Source of the DNA: Bradyrhizobium erythrophlei
GTDB taxonomy: Bacteria > Pseudomonadota > Alphaproteobacteria > Rhizobiales > Xanthobacteraceae
NCBI GenBank assembly: GCA_900129675.1
Contig: FSRD01000003.1
Span: 186,001-250,000, forward strand
Direction of reading: 5' to 3'
DNA: 64,000 nucleotides
The position numbers and the translations under genes are program-made. The notes beneath the pieces were generated by a model. That model was not told where the DNA came from. It saw only the letters and a program-made list of their open reading frames with translations, and searched no databases. Each line of letters opens with the position of its first letter. The first letter of the stretch is position 1. This document shows, in pieces, positions 34,275 to 43,600 of this stretch.

Positions 34275-34511
34275 CTGATCGGTTCGATCCGACGGGAATG
34301 CGTTGACCACGTCATTGTATTCAGCGAACGCCACCTCCGTCACTTACTGCTCTGTTACATGAAATATTACAATGGGACCCGCGCGCATCTATCCCTGGAG
34401 AAAGATGCACCGGTCTCAGGCGCCGTCGATCGCGCTGGGCGCATTCTTTGTCGCCCAATCTTGGGCGGACTCCACCACCGATACGCCCGGATTTAATCTA
34501 CGACAGGCACA
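34275..34511 (+). mobile_element. 3' fragment of the same IS as at 9749-15143
   Basis: The last ~70 codons of the transposase (L-I-G-S-I-R-R-E-C-V-D-H to Y-A-R-I-stop) and the right terminal repeat CGACAGGCACA (34501-34511) are kept; the rest of the element is gone. Similarity to the 9.7-kb copy begins near 34275. Because this copy has no intron, it gives the empty-site reference that fixes the group II intron boundaries. Confidence 0.85.
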
Positions 34512-34653
34512 ATGGCGGCAGCTTCTCGAAGAACGCCAGCACGTGGCGACGCTTCAACTGGCGGCGGATTATTACCTGGCCAACGGCATCAACTCCGTGA
34601 ACCTGGAAGACCGACTTGGCGATGTCGAAACCGATTGTCGTGACTGTCTGCAT
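34512..34653 (-). pseudogene. IS110-family transposase, N-terminal fragment
   Basis: A minus-strand reading from ATG 34653 gives about 47 codons: M-Q-T-V-T-T-I-G-F-D-I-A-K-S-V-F-Q-V-H-G and L-K-R-R-H-V-L-A-F-F-E-K-L-P-P. That is the RuvC-like N-terminus (first DEDD aspartate in F-D-I-A-K) of IS110-family transposases. It stops exactly at the terminal repeat of the neighbouring IS fragment, showing which element landed on which. The sequence up to about 34770 is probably the IS110 upstream end. Confidence 0.75.
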
Positions 34654-34779
34654 GGCTCGCTCCTCTGAATCGTGGGAGCCTTAACTGCGCCCACATCCGT
34701 GGCACTCACGTGCCGGTGGAGGAGCCGTCCACAGCATCAACAAGAGACTCATGCACTGCACAAAAAGAGGCGCGGAGAA

Positions 34780-37002
34780 CTAAGAAAGGCCGGCTTCAGG
34801 ACCGCCGCTTCCCGTCTCAACCCGCAACGTGATAGGCGGTGGATACGCGTCTGTAAGCTCTAGCCCGTTCGGCGAAGCGAGTGCCGCTTCCAGGAGCGGT
34901 TCGACGTCCACTTGATCCGTCGAGAGGGCCCCTTCCGTGATCACGAGGCCAATGCCGCCATTCTCGAAAAACGTGTCGCTGTCGTCGGTCACGCTCAAGA
35001 CCGTCGCGCTACCTACCGCAGCGACGATCTCCCGCCCACGAAGTTGGAGCGCCAGCGCGACGCGCTTTTCAAGGCTCCAGCGGTAGGTTGCCTCGGCCAG
35101 GATCGTGCACGCATCGTCGCGCACTTTGACGAGGCGCACCATGTCGCCGCCCTGCAGCAGCAGAGCATAGTAGCGCCGCAAGCCCTGGACACGCGCAGCC
35201 AAGCCGGCGCTTGATCCAAGATGAACGGCGACAGTGCTGGAGACGCGATAGTCCTTCCATTCGCGCGTGCCGTGAATGATGATGCCACTGCCGCGATCCT
35301 GTGAGATGCGGAAGGCCGGGGCGAAGTTCTTGCTGAAGAGACTGACATTGTTGACCCATGATCGGCGCCAGAACGCGCCCGGCTGCTTTGGTCGCCGCAA
35401 CCCCAATTTTGGCGCGCCGTCCCAACGGAGATAGTCGAGCCAGACGGTGCCGTCCGCTCGCGCGCCATGCGACGTCAGCGCAATGCCTATGCGCTGGATC
35501 GGTTGGCCGTCGAGGTCCGGAAGCGTCCATTTCAGAACGCCCTCGGCGCCGGGCGCGAGATCGGCGGACGGACCGTCGAAATCGACCAGACGATCGTCCT
35601 GTCCGTAAGCTTTTATGCACAAGGAGGCCGAAACTGCTGCGGTGTTGGTGTCGTCGGCGACCACGCGCGCCATTACGATCTGCCCGGGATAGACGCGCGG
35701 ACTGGCTTGCAGGTCATAGGTGCGCATATCGACGACCTCAGGCGGCGAGAAGGTCGGCGTCAGCGCCGCCGCCGAACGTCCGCGCGCCAGTCCTTTGAAC
35801 CGCAAGGCGAGAGCCGGCTGCCCCGAATTCTGGCCCTGTTCGAGAGAGAGCAGGTCGGGCTGAATGGCGTCGCGCTCGGCGATGAAGCCCTGCACGCTGC
35901 CGGGCAGCGAGAAGTGGAATTGCGCGCCATCCTTAGGCGGCGCCAGCGCAGCCTGTCCCGCAAGCTGCTGGCCGAGATTGGCGATATCATAGGCGATGCG
36001 TACCGCGTCGTTGATGGCATAGCCGCCGTCGCTGGCCGAGATTAAGGTGCGGTCGGCGAGCGGGCCGCGCCAGTCGGGGCCGCCCTCGAGCCCTTTGAGC
36101 CCGTGCATAATTCCGATCAGGCAGCCGACGTTGCCGGAATTGCAGTCGGTGTCCCAACCGGCAGTGTTGACGATCGTCATCGCTTGATGGAAGTCGCCTC
36201 GCGAATAGAGCAAAGCGAGAATAATCAGCGCGTGATTGGGCACGACGTGGCAAGCGCCGGGAAATTTGTCGTAGCCATATTGATCCTCGATTTTCTGCCG
36301 CGCGTCGCGCCAGTCCGGTAGCACCGCATGCCAAGCCCGCACGTCGGCAACGAGCCGCGCGATGAGCGAATTGCCGGGAATGACCGACAGGCCAACATCG
36401 ATGAGATGGTCGATATCGAAGGAAAGGAAAGCCTCCGCCTCCATGGCGGCGAGAAGCTTGGCAGCGTGGACAGATTCACCGTCGTGACTGACGCTGGCCG
36501 CCGCTTCCGCGAGTCGCGCGGCGAGCTTGGGTTGACCCGGCGCCACCAGCGCCCAGCCGTCGATGAATATTTGCGCGCCGATCTGCTCGGCGACCGCCTG
36601 TCCGTTGATCGCGATCGAACCGGAATGCGGGGCGGGCACGCCGCGCTTGAGGTTCAGCCACGCGGTATGTTCGGTCGAATTGCCATTGCCGCCCCACCAC
36701 AGGATGGAGCGTTGCTCGACGATCGCGTTCAGCCACGTCTTGCCGATTTCCTCGGCTGACAGATCAGGCTTGACGCCATGTTCGGCGAGGGCACGCACGA
36801 AAGTGAACGTGCCGGAAACATCGTCGTCGGTGACGACCAACGGCACATTGAGGCGATCGTGAACATAATATTCGATTGGACCCAGTTCGTTCATGATCCT
36901 CTGATAAGTCCAGCCTTCAATAGGCCGGCCGAGATAGACGCCGATCAACTTGCCCAGCACGCCGGCATAGATGCGTTCGAGGTAATCTTTGGGGAAGGAC
37001 AT
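34780..37002 (-). CDS. ADP-ribosylglycohydrolase-family protein with C-terminal beta-sandwich
   Basis: A 740-aa protein. The N-terminal ADP-ribosylglycohydrolase (ARH) domain, about residues 5-340, has T-D-D-D-V-S-G-T-F and W-D-T-D-C-N-S-G-N-V-G, the two acidic Mg-binding motifs. The C-terminal 400 residues hold two all-beta regions, the last (about 590-710) resembling DUF1080/LamG-type carbohydrate-binding folds. No signal peptide. It is the last gene of a binding-protein-dependent sugar importer operon, 18 bp after the second permease, which suggests it cleaves an imported N-glycoside (nucleoside-like or ADP-ribose-like) rather than acting on modified proteins. The substrate is not evident. 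Confidence 0.82.
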   Translation of the reverse strand: MSFPKDYLERIYAGVLGKLIGVYLGRPIEGWTYQRIMNELGPIEYYVHDRLNVPLVVTDDDVSGTFTFVRALAEHGVKPDLSAEEIGKTWLNAIVEQRSILWWGGNGNSTEHTAWLNLKRGVPAPHSGSIAINGQAVAEQIGAQIFIDGWALVAPGQPKLAARLAEAAASVSHDGESVHAAKLLAAMEAEAFLSFDIDHLIDVGLSVIPGNSLIARLVADVRAWHAVLPDWRDARQKIEDQYGYDKFPGACHVVPNHALIILALLYSRGDFHQAMTIVNTAGWDTDCNSGNVGCLIGIMHGLKGLEGGPDWRGPLADRTLISASDGGYAINDAVRIAYDIANLGQQLAGQAALAPPKDGAQFHFSLPGSVQGFIAERDAIQPDLLSLEQGQNSGQPALALRFKGLARGRSAAALTPTFSPPEVVDMRTYDLQASPRVYPGQIVMARVVADDTNTAAVSASLCIKAYGQDDRLVDFDGPSADLAPGAEGVLKWTLPDLDGQPIQRIGIALTSHGARADGTVWLDYLRWDGAPKLGLRRPKQPGAFWRRSWVNNVSLFSKNFAPAFRISQDRGSGIIIHGTREWKDYRVSSTVAVHLGSSAGLAARVQGLRRYYALLLQGGDMVRLVKVRDDACTILAEATYRWSLEKRVALALQLRGREIVAAVGSATVLSVTDDSDTFFENGGIGLVITEGALSTDQVDVEPLLEAALASPNGLELTDAYPPPITLRVETGSGGPEAGLS

Positions 37003-37020
37003 GAGTTCTGACCCTATTAA

Positions 37021-37854
37021 TCAACCTTTGACCGAGCCGCTCGCCATGCCTTCGATGAAACGGCGTTGCATGAGCAGGAAGAACACCAGAGCGGGGGCGA
37101 CGATGAGAATCGCCGCCGCCATGATTTCTCCCCAATCGCTGCTGTATTGGCCGCCGAGCGTGTAGAAGCGCACGACGGCGGTCTGCGCGTCGTGGCTCTG
37201 CAGGAAGGTCGATGATATCAGGAATTCATTCCAAGTGTTCTGGCCGGAAATGACCGCGACCGTCAAAATGCCGGGCGAGGCCAGCGGCAGGCAGACTTTG
37301 TAAAAAACCTGCCAGCGATTGGCGCCGTCCACGATGGCGGCTTCCTCAATCTCCTTAGGGATAGCGAGGAAATAAGTGCGCAGCAGGAAGATTGAGAATG
37401 GACTGAAGATTGCGGTGTAGACAAGCGACAGCGCGAAGACATTGTCGATCAACCCCAGATGCGCATAGCCGAAATAAAGCGGGAACAGATAGAGCTGGAT
37501 CGGCAGCGTCGTCGTCGCGAGCAGATAAGCGCTGATCCAACGCCCCCCCGGGGCGGCTTGTCGGGCCAACGCATAGGCGGCCATCGAACAGGTGGTGCAG
37601 ATGAGAACGACGGTCAGCCCTGTCACCTCGGCGCTGTTCAGAAGGGAGCGCCCCAATTGCGCGTCCGTCCAGGCGCGCGAAAAATTGACCCATTGTAGAG
37701 CGCTCGGCAAAGCGAGCGGATTGGCAACGATCTCGGCGCTGGTCTTCAAGGCACTGATGACCATCAGCGCTAATGGGAACATCGCGATGATCGCTCCTAT
37801 CGCCAGCACGAGGTATGAGAGGGCGATCGTGCCGCGTCCAAGGGGCTGATTCAT
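37021..37854 (-). CDS. Carbohydrate ABC transporter permease (MalG type)
   Basis: A 277-aa permease with six helices and the ABC cytoplasmic-loop EAA motif (E-E-A-A-I-V-D-G-A-N-R-W-Q-V-F-Y-K-V-C-L-P-L). ATG 37854 overlaps the upstream permease stop (TGATG), so the two are coupled. The longer frame to 38604 is a shadow. Partners: 37854-38690 and the binding protein at 38770. No ATPase gene is in the cluster. Confidence 0.9.
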   Translation of the reverse strand: MNQPLGRGTIALSYLVLAIGAIIAMFPLALMVISALKTSAEIVANPLALPSALQWVNFSRAWTDAQLGRSLLNSAEVTGLTVVLICTTCSMAAYALARQAAPGGRWISAYLLATTTLPIQLYLFPLYFGYAHLGLIDNVFALSLVYTAIFSPFSIFLLRTYFLAIPKEIEEAAIVDGANRWQVFYKVCLPLASPGILTVAVISGQNTWNEFLISSTFLQSHDAQTAVVRFYTLGGQYSSDWGEIMAAAILIVAPALVFFLLMQRRFIEGMASGSVKG

Positions 37855-38690
37855 CAGACGCCCTCTCTCTGCTGTATCCGCACGTAGAAAACCGTCGCGA
37901 TGAGGCCGAAGAAGCTGATGACCAGCGCGACGGCGGCGGCGGGACCGATCGTGTAATTGTAAAACGCGTAGCGATACGAGAGCGTCGAGAGCACTTCGCT
38001 CGAATAGGCAGGACCGCCTTGTGTGAGGACATAGACGAAGTCGAAAACCAGGAACGACCAGATGACCGTCATGATCATCATCAGGGTGATGGTCGGGCGG
38101 ATGGCGGGAAGCAGCACATAGCGCATCAATTGAAGGAAATTCGCGCCATCGAGCATGGCCGCGTCGATCTGCGCCATATCGACCTGCCGGAGCGCCGCGA
38201 AGAAAATCACCGCGAGAAAACCCCACCAGTGCCAGAGGTCGACCGATGCGACGGCATAGAGAGCGGTTGGCGGGAGGGCGAGCGGATCGGAGAGGACGAA
38301 CCCGTAAAGTTTGAGCCAGCCGACTAGACCCGATTCCGGATTGTAGATCATGCCCTGCCAGACTCGCGCGATCACGACCGTCGCGATAATCACCGGCAGG
38401 AAGTAGACGATCTGGAAGAACGTGCGCCCGCGTCGTACGACAAGCAGCAGCGAGCCAGCGACAAGCCCTATCGCGATCGGGACGGTCAAGAAAATCAGCG
38501 TCCATTTGATATTGTTGAGCAGCGCCGAAAAGAATACGGGATCGGCGAAGATCGTACGGAAATTGTCGAAACCGACAAAGGTCGGGATCGAGACGCCGTC
38601 CCATTCGACAAAAGCCATCGCGATAGTGAGAAGCGCCGGGATCAAGATGATCACGACGTTGATCACAAGAGCTGGCAACAGGAAGGGCAT
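37854..38690 (-). CDS. Carbohydrate ABC transporter permease (MalF/UgpA type)
   Basis: A 278-aa permease with six helices and an EAA loop (Q-I-D-A-A-M-L-D-G-A-N-F-L-Q-L-M-R-Y-V-L-L-P). It lies 80 bp downstream of the binding-protein gene and overlaps the second permease. Together they form the membrane channel of a sugar-type importer. Confidence 0.9.
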   Translation of the reverse strand: MPFLLPALVINVVIILIPALLTIAMAFVEWDGVSIPTFVGFDNFRTIFADPVFFSALLNNIKWTLIFLTVPIAIGLVAGSLLLVVRRGRTFFQIVYFLPVIIATVVIARVWQGMIYNPESGLVGWLKLYGFVLSDPLALPPTALYAVASVDLWHWWGFLAVIFFAALRQVDMAQIDAAMLDGANFLQLMRYVLLPAIRPTITLMMIMTVIWSFLVFDFVYVLTQGGPAYSSEVLSTLSYRYAFYNYTIGPAAAVALVISFFGLIATVFYVRIQQREGV

Positions 38691-38769
38691 CGGCGTATCC
38701 GGGGAAGACGGTCAGCAGGGTGGGCGCCAGTGACGAGGGGCGGCGTCGCCGCCCCTCCTAAGCTTTGTC

Positions 38770-40122
38770 TCAGCGCGCGGCGAGCGGCGGCACTTTGCCG
38801 TCCGCCATTTCCTTGGCAAAGGTCTCCTGCATTTTCTTGAGATAGTCGTCAGTTGAAATCTGTCCGAGCCAGACCTGTTCAATACCATGGATGAGATAGT
38901 CCTCTGTCGCTGGAGGCCAGAAGGTCCAGGTCGTATAGCCAAAGTTTCCCTGAGCGACCGCCTTGGAGAACGACGTCACGGTGGCCGCAAACAGCGGCGA
39001 CACGTTCTTGGCGAGCTTCGCCTCATCGATTGATGTCAGAGGCAGGTTCCAGTCGCCTGGCCAGTCCCTACTGATCAAATCGTAAAAAGCGTCGGAATAG
39101 AGATAATCGAGGAACGCGCCGGCGCCGTCGGGATTGGCCGAATTCTTGTTGATCGACATGGTGCTCCCGGTCCCGATCGCATAGGTCGGGTAGGGCACGC
39201 CGTCGCGTAAGCTCGGGAGCGCCGCGACGCCGAGTTCCTGGCCGCTCTGCTTGAACGCGGCGACCATATTGTCGAATGAGAAAGTGCCGTTGGGCGCCAT
39301 GCCAGCCTCGCCCTTAGCGAGTAGCAGCGCCTCTTGATCGCCGCTCAGCGAGAAATAATTCTTGCCGAACCATCCCTTCTGATACCAGTCCTTGAGCATG
39401 TCGATCGCCTGCACGAAGACAGGATCGGTCCAGGGAATCTCGCCCTTCAGCGCCTTGTAGATATTCTCCGGCCCGGCGTAATGGTTGAGCACGACGGTGA
39501 CGTGCCATTCATTGGCGGCGCGCCAGTCTGCGTTTCCGACCGAGAACGGCGTGATGTTCTTGGCCTGCATCGCTTCCGCCAAAGCATTCAGCTCGGCAAT
39601 GCTCTTTGGTGGCGTCCAACCGTTCTTATCGAACAGTGTCTTGTTATAGTAGAGAACCATCGTCTCGAACGTGCGCGGCAGGGCGTAATTGTGCCCTTTG
39701 TATTCGCCGGTCTTCAGGACCGGCGCTAGGATACGCTTGTCTAGATTGTATTTCTTGATGTAATCATCTAGCGGCAGCAAATGGTCCGATAGCACAAGGG
39801 CCAACGTCGTGCTCGGCCCGGGCGTCATCACGATATCCGGTCCCTTGCCTGAGATCACCGCCATGCGAATCTGTCTGTCGCCATTGCTGCCGCCGCGAAC
39901 GTCGAGGGTCAGTGGCGTGGTCGGATGCGCCGCATTGAATGGCGCGACGAGGTCCTTCTGTAGGATGCGCTGCTGCTCCGGATTGCAGCCGCGCTGATAC
40001 CAGAGCGTGATCGGACCGTCGGCCATGGCCGGCGACTGCATCGCCAGAGTGGCGGCGGCCGTGACGGCGCCGATCAGCGCCGCAAACATCGATTGGGAAC
40101 CCTCCGATAAGAGCATTTCCAT
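38770..40122 (-). CDS. Extracellular solute-binding protein, sugar ABC transporter
   Basis: A periplasmic binding protein (about 450 aa from ATG 40122) of the family 1 sugar type. The signal peptide is hydrophobic (A-A-L-I-G-A-V-T-A-A-A-T-L-A-M) ending A-M-A-D-G. I-T-L-W-Y-Q-R-G opens the mature fold; F-E-T-M-V-L-Y-Y-N-K-T-L-F is the classic hinge-region signature of this family. The start is 40122 or 40116, both close to AAAGAGGAGC; the 476-aa frame to 40200 adds a non-signal tail. It is the first gene of the operon (binding protein, two permeases, ARH hydrolase). Confidence 0.9.
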   Translation of the reverse strand: MEMLLSEGSQSMFAALIGAVTAAATLAMQSPAMADGPITLWYQRGCNPEQQRILQKDLVAPFNAAHPTTPLTLDVRGGSNGDRQIRMAVISGKGPDIVMTPGPSTTLALVLSDHLLPLDDYIKKYNLDKRILAPVLKTGEYKGHNYALPRTFETMVLYYNKTLFDKNGWTPPKSIAELNALAEAMQAKNITPFSVGNADWRAANEWHVTVVLNHYAGPENIYKALKGEIPWTDPVFVQAIDMLKDWYQKGWFGKNYFSLSGDQEALLLAKGEAGMAPNGTFSFDNMVAAFKQSGQELGVAALPSLRDGVPYPTYAIGTGSTMSINKNSANPDGAGAFLDYLYSDAFYDLISRDWPGDWNLPLTSIDEAKLAKNVSPLFAATVTSFSKAVAQGNFGYTTWTFWPPATEDYLIHGIEQVWLGQISTDDYLKKMQETFAKEMADGKVPPLAAR

Positions 40123-40279
40123 GCTCCTCTTTGTTAATTTGGCGTCATTCCGCATTCCGTCCGTCCACGCGGATTGGCGTATGACGAGCTCGAATGGCAT
40201 TTCACGATGTCGCCCGGCACGTAGTTAAGCCGCTTTTGGAGGTCTTTGCACGCATTGCCATCCAACCTTTGGAACAAGC

Positions 40280-40290
40280 TGGTCATACCA
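40280..40290. promoter_or_regulatory. Possible GntR/FadR-type operator
   Basis: TGGTCATACCA between the divergent importer and kinase genes fits the TGGTNNNACCA form bound by FadR-subfamily GntR regulators. No regulator gene is adjacent. The remaining spacer (40201-40613) holds nothing else I can support. The site lies about 160 bp upstream of the binding-protein start. Confidence 0.35.
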
Positions 40291-40619
40291 ACGTATGAGT
40301 GGCTAGTGTTTTGCAGCTTTTTCAGCCAACGAAAGCTAAATATTTATCTTGGCCGGTGCGCCCGGTACGTCTTGCGGCCAGAAGCGGGCTCCGATGCTCC
40401 GCGAGCGCAGCCGTTTGAAATTGCTGACATTATGCCTGCGTCAGCACTCTCCGAAGCAATCGATCATGATCACCGGCCTTTGAGGATGCCTTCCGACAGG
40501 TTTTCACGGCTGCTGGCTGGCTAACGCCAAAATGAGACCGTGCGCAAGTGCGCGCAACAATGCTAACCTTGGCACTCCCGTGCGATCTAGGGCAGTGGGC
40601 CTAAAGACGGGGGTTGGCA

Positions 40620-43600
40620 GTGGAACTATCTTCGCAGGTCGGCGCCAATGGAATTGGTGGCCTACAGGTCTTGTGGGAGGATGGTGCAGTCGCCTTCTGC
40701 AGAGGGTGGCGTGACAGCGCGGAAGGTAGGCGTAATGGCGTGCTGGTCGTGCTCCCAGCCTCGGAGCAACCGACACCGGCCACCCTCGATCGCCTTGCCC
40801 ACGAATACTCCTTAAAGGATGAGCTTGACAGCACGTGGGCCGTGCGGCCGCTGGAACTTTTGCGAGACCGCGGTCGGACCGTTCTGGTGCTCGAGGATCG
40901 GGACGGCGAGCTGCTCTGCGGGCTCGTCGGCATGCCGATGGATATTGGGCGTTTCCTGCGCCTCGCCGTCGGCGTGGCCGCAACGGTTAGCAAGGTGCAT
41001 CAGTGCGGCCTCATCCACAAGGATATCAAGCCTGCCAATATTCTGGTGGACCGAGCCGGCGGAGAAGAGGTACGGCTCACTGGCTTCGGAATAGCGTCGC
41101 GCCTTCCGCGAGAACGGCAGCCGCCTGATCCTCCCGAGGTGATCGCCGGGACGCTGGCCTATATGGCGCCCGAGCAGACAGGACGAATGAATCGCTCCGT
41201 CGATTCGCGGAGCGACCTCTATTCGCTCGGCGTGACACTTTACGAAATGCTGACCGGGGGCCTTCCCTTTACGGCTTCGGATCCGATGGAATGGGTCCAC
41301 TGCCACATTGCACGGCAGGCCGACGCACCTGGTGAGCGGGCGAGCGGAATTCCTGAGGTGCTTTCGTCTATTGTGATGAAGCTCCTCGCGAAGACCGCAG
41401 AGGAGCGTTATCAAACTGCCGCGGGTGTTGAGGCTGACCTGCGTCGTTGTCTGGGCGAGTGGCAGTCGCACGGTCGCATCGATCCATTCCCGGTGGGCGC
41501 GCACGACGCTTCGGACCGATTGCTAATCGCGGAAGAGCTCTACGGGCGAGAGCGCGAGATCGACTCCCTGCTCGCGTCCTTTGATCGGGTCGTAACGCGA
41601 GGCACGCCAGAGCTCGTGCTAGTATCCGGCTATTCCGGCGTCGGCAAATCCTCGGTGGTCAACGAGTTGCACAGGCGGTTGGTTCTGCCACGAGGCCTTT
41701 TTGCGTCAGGTAAGTTCGACCAGTACAAGCGCGACATACCTTACACGACGCTGGCGCAAGCCTTCCAAACCCTGATCCGCCAAATCCTCGTCAAGAGTGA
41801 AGCGGAAGTGGAGCAGTGGCGGCGCGCCCTGACAGAGGCGCTCGGCGCGCACGCACAGCTCATCGTCAACCTCGTTCCCGAACTGGAGTTCATCATCGGG
41901 AAACAGCCGGCCATCCCCGACCTGCCGCCGCGAGAAGCGCAGAACCGATTTCAATTGGTGTTCCGGCGCTTTCTTGGCGTGTTCGCCAGGCGGGAGCATC
42001 CGCTCGCGTTGTTCCTCGATGATTTGCAATGGCTGGATGCCGCCACGCTCGACCTCATCGAGCATCTGGTCACGCACGCGGAGGTGCGGCACCTGCTGCT
42101 GGTCGGCGCCTATCGGGACAACGAGGTCGATCCCGCTCACCCACTTTTGCGAACGCTGGATGCGATCAAGAAAGCGGATGCGAGGGTGGGTGAGATAGTG
42201 CTGGCGCCCCTCGGGCTCGACGATGTCGGCCGGCTTGCCGCCAATGCCATACACTGTGACCTCGAGCGCGCGCGGCCTTTGACGCAGCTGGTTTACGAAA
42301 AGACCGGCGGCAATCCATTCTTTGCGATCCAATTTTTGACCGAGTTGGCCGAGGAGGGGTTGCTCGCGTTTGACCCTGTTGCGCAAGCCTGGCGATGGGA
42401 AATCGATCGCATCCACGCGAAGGGTTACACCGATAATGTGGTGGATCTCATGGTGGAGAAGCTGAAGCGGCTTTCCCCCCGCACCCAGGAGGCGATGAAA
42501 CAACTCGCCTGCCTTGGCCATGTCGCCGAGATCGCCACCCTGACTCTGGTTCACGAAGAAACAGAGGAGGCGATGCACGCGACGCTCCGGGAGGCCGTCT
42601 ACGCTGGCCTCGTTGTCCATCAGGGTGGCGCCTACAAATTCCTGCACGACCGGATTCAGCAGGCGGCTTATTCACTGATTCCCGAAGAGCAGCGGGCCGA
42701 TGTCCACCTGCGCATCGGGCGCGTGCTGCTCGCGAGCATGACGGCCGACCAGCTCGCCGAGCATCTTTTCGATGTCGCCGGCCAGCTCAATCGGGGCGCT
42801 GGACAGCTGATCGAGCGGCACGAGAAAGCACATGTGGCGACGATCGACCTGCGCGCCGGAAGAAAGGCCAAGGCGTCGGCGGCCTATGTGTCTGCGTGCG
42901 TGTATCTGGCGGCCGGAATGGCCGTGCTCGACGAAAGAGACTGGGACAGCCAGTACGAGCTGACGTTCAGCCTGCGGTTCGAACGTGCGGAGTGCGAGTT
43001 TCTAAGCGGTAATTTCGAAGAAGCCGAGCAATTGATCGTGGATTTGCTGCAGCACGCGGCGTCGAAAGTCGACCAGGCGACCACCTACCGTCTAAAGGTC
43101 CTGCTCCATACTCTGAAGTCGGAAAACGCCCAAGCCGTCGACAGCGCACTCTCGTGCCTGCGCCTGTTCGGCATCGACATCCCGGCGCACCCGACCCAGG
43201 CGCAGGTCCAGGCCGAATACGAGGCGGTCTGGCAGACCCTCAACGGACGGCCGATCGAAAGCCTGATTGATCTGCCGATGATGACCGATCCAGAAATGCC
43301 GGCCGCGATGCAAGTGCTGTCAGTCCTCCTCTCCCCGGCTTACTTTACTGACTTCCACTTATTTTGCTTGCTCGCGTGCCGCATAGGGAAGGTCAGCGTG
43401 GAGCACGGGACGAGCGGCGCATCCGCGCATGGCTGTGCCGAACTCGGCCAGATCCTTGGACTAGTATTTCACCGTTACAGCGAGGGTTATCGATTCGCCG
43501 AGCTCGCCTGCGACCTTGTCGAGAAGCACGGCTTCGTCGCCTACCGTGCGAAGGTCTACCATGCGATGGGAGTAGTTGCCGTCTGGACACAACCAATCGC

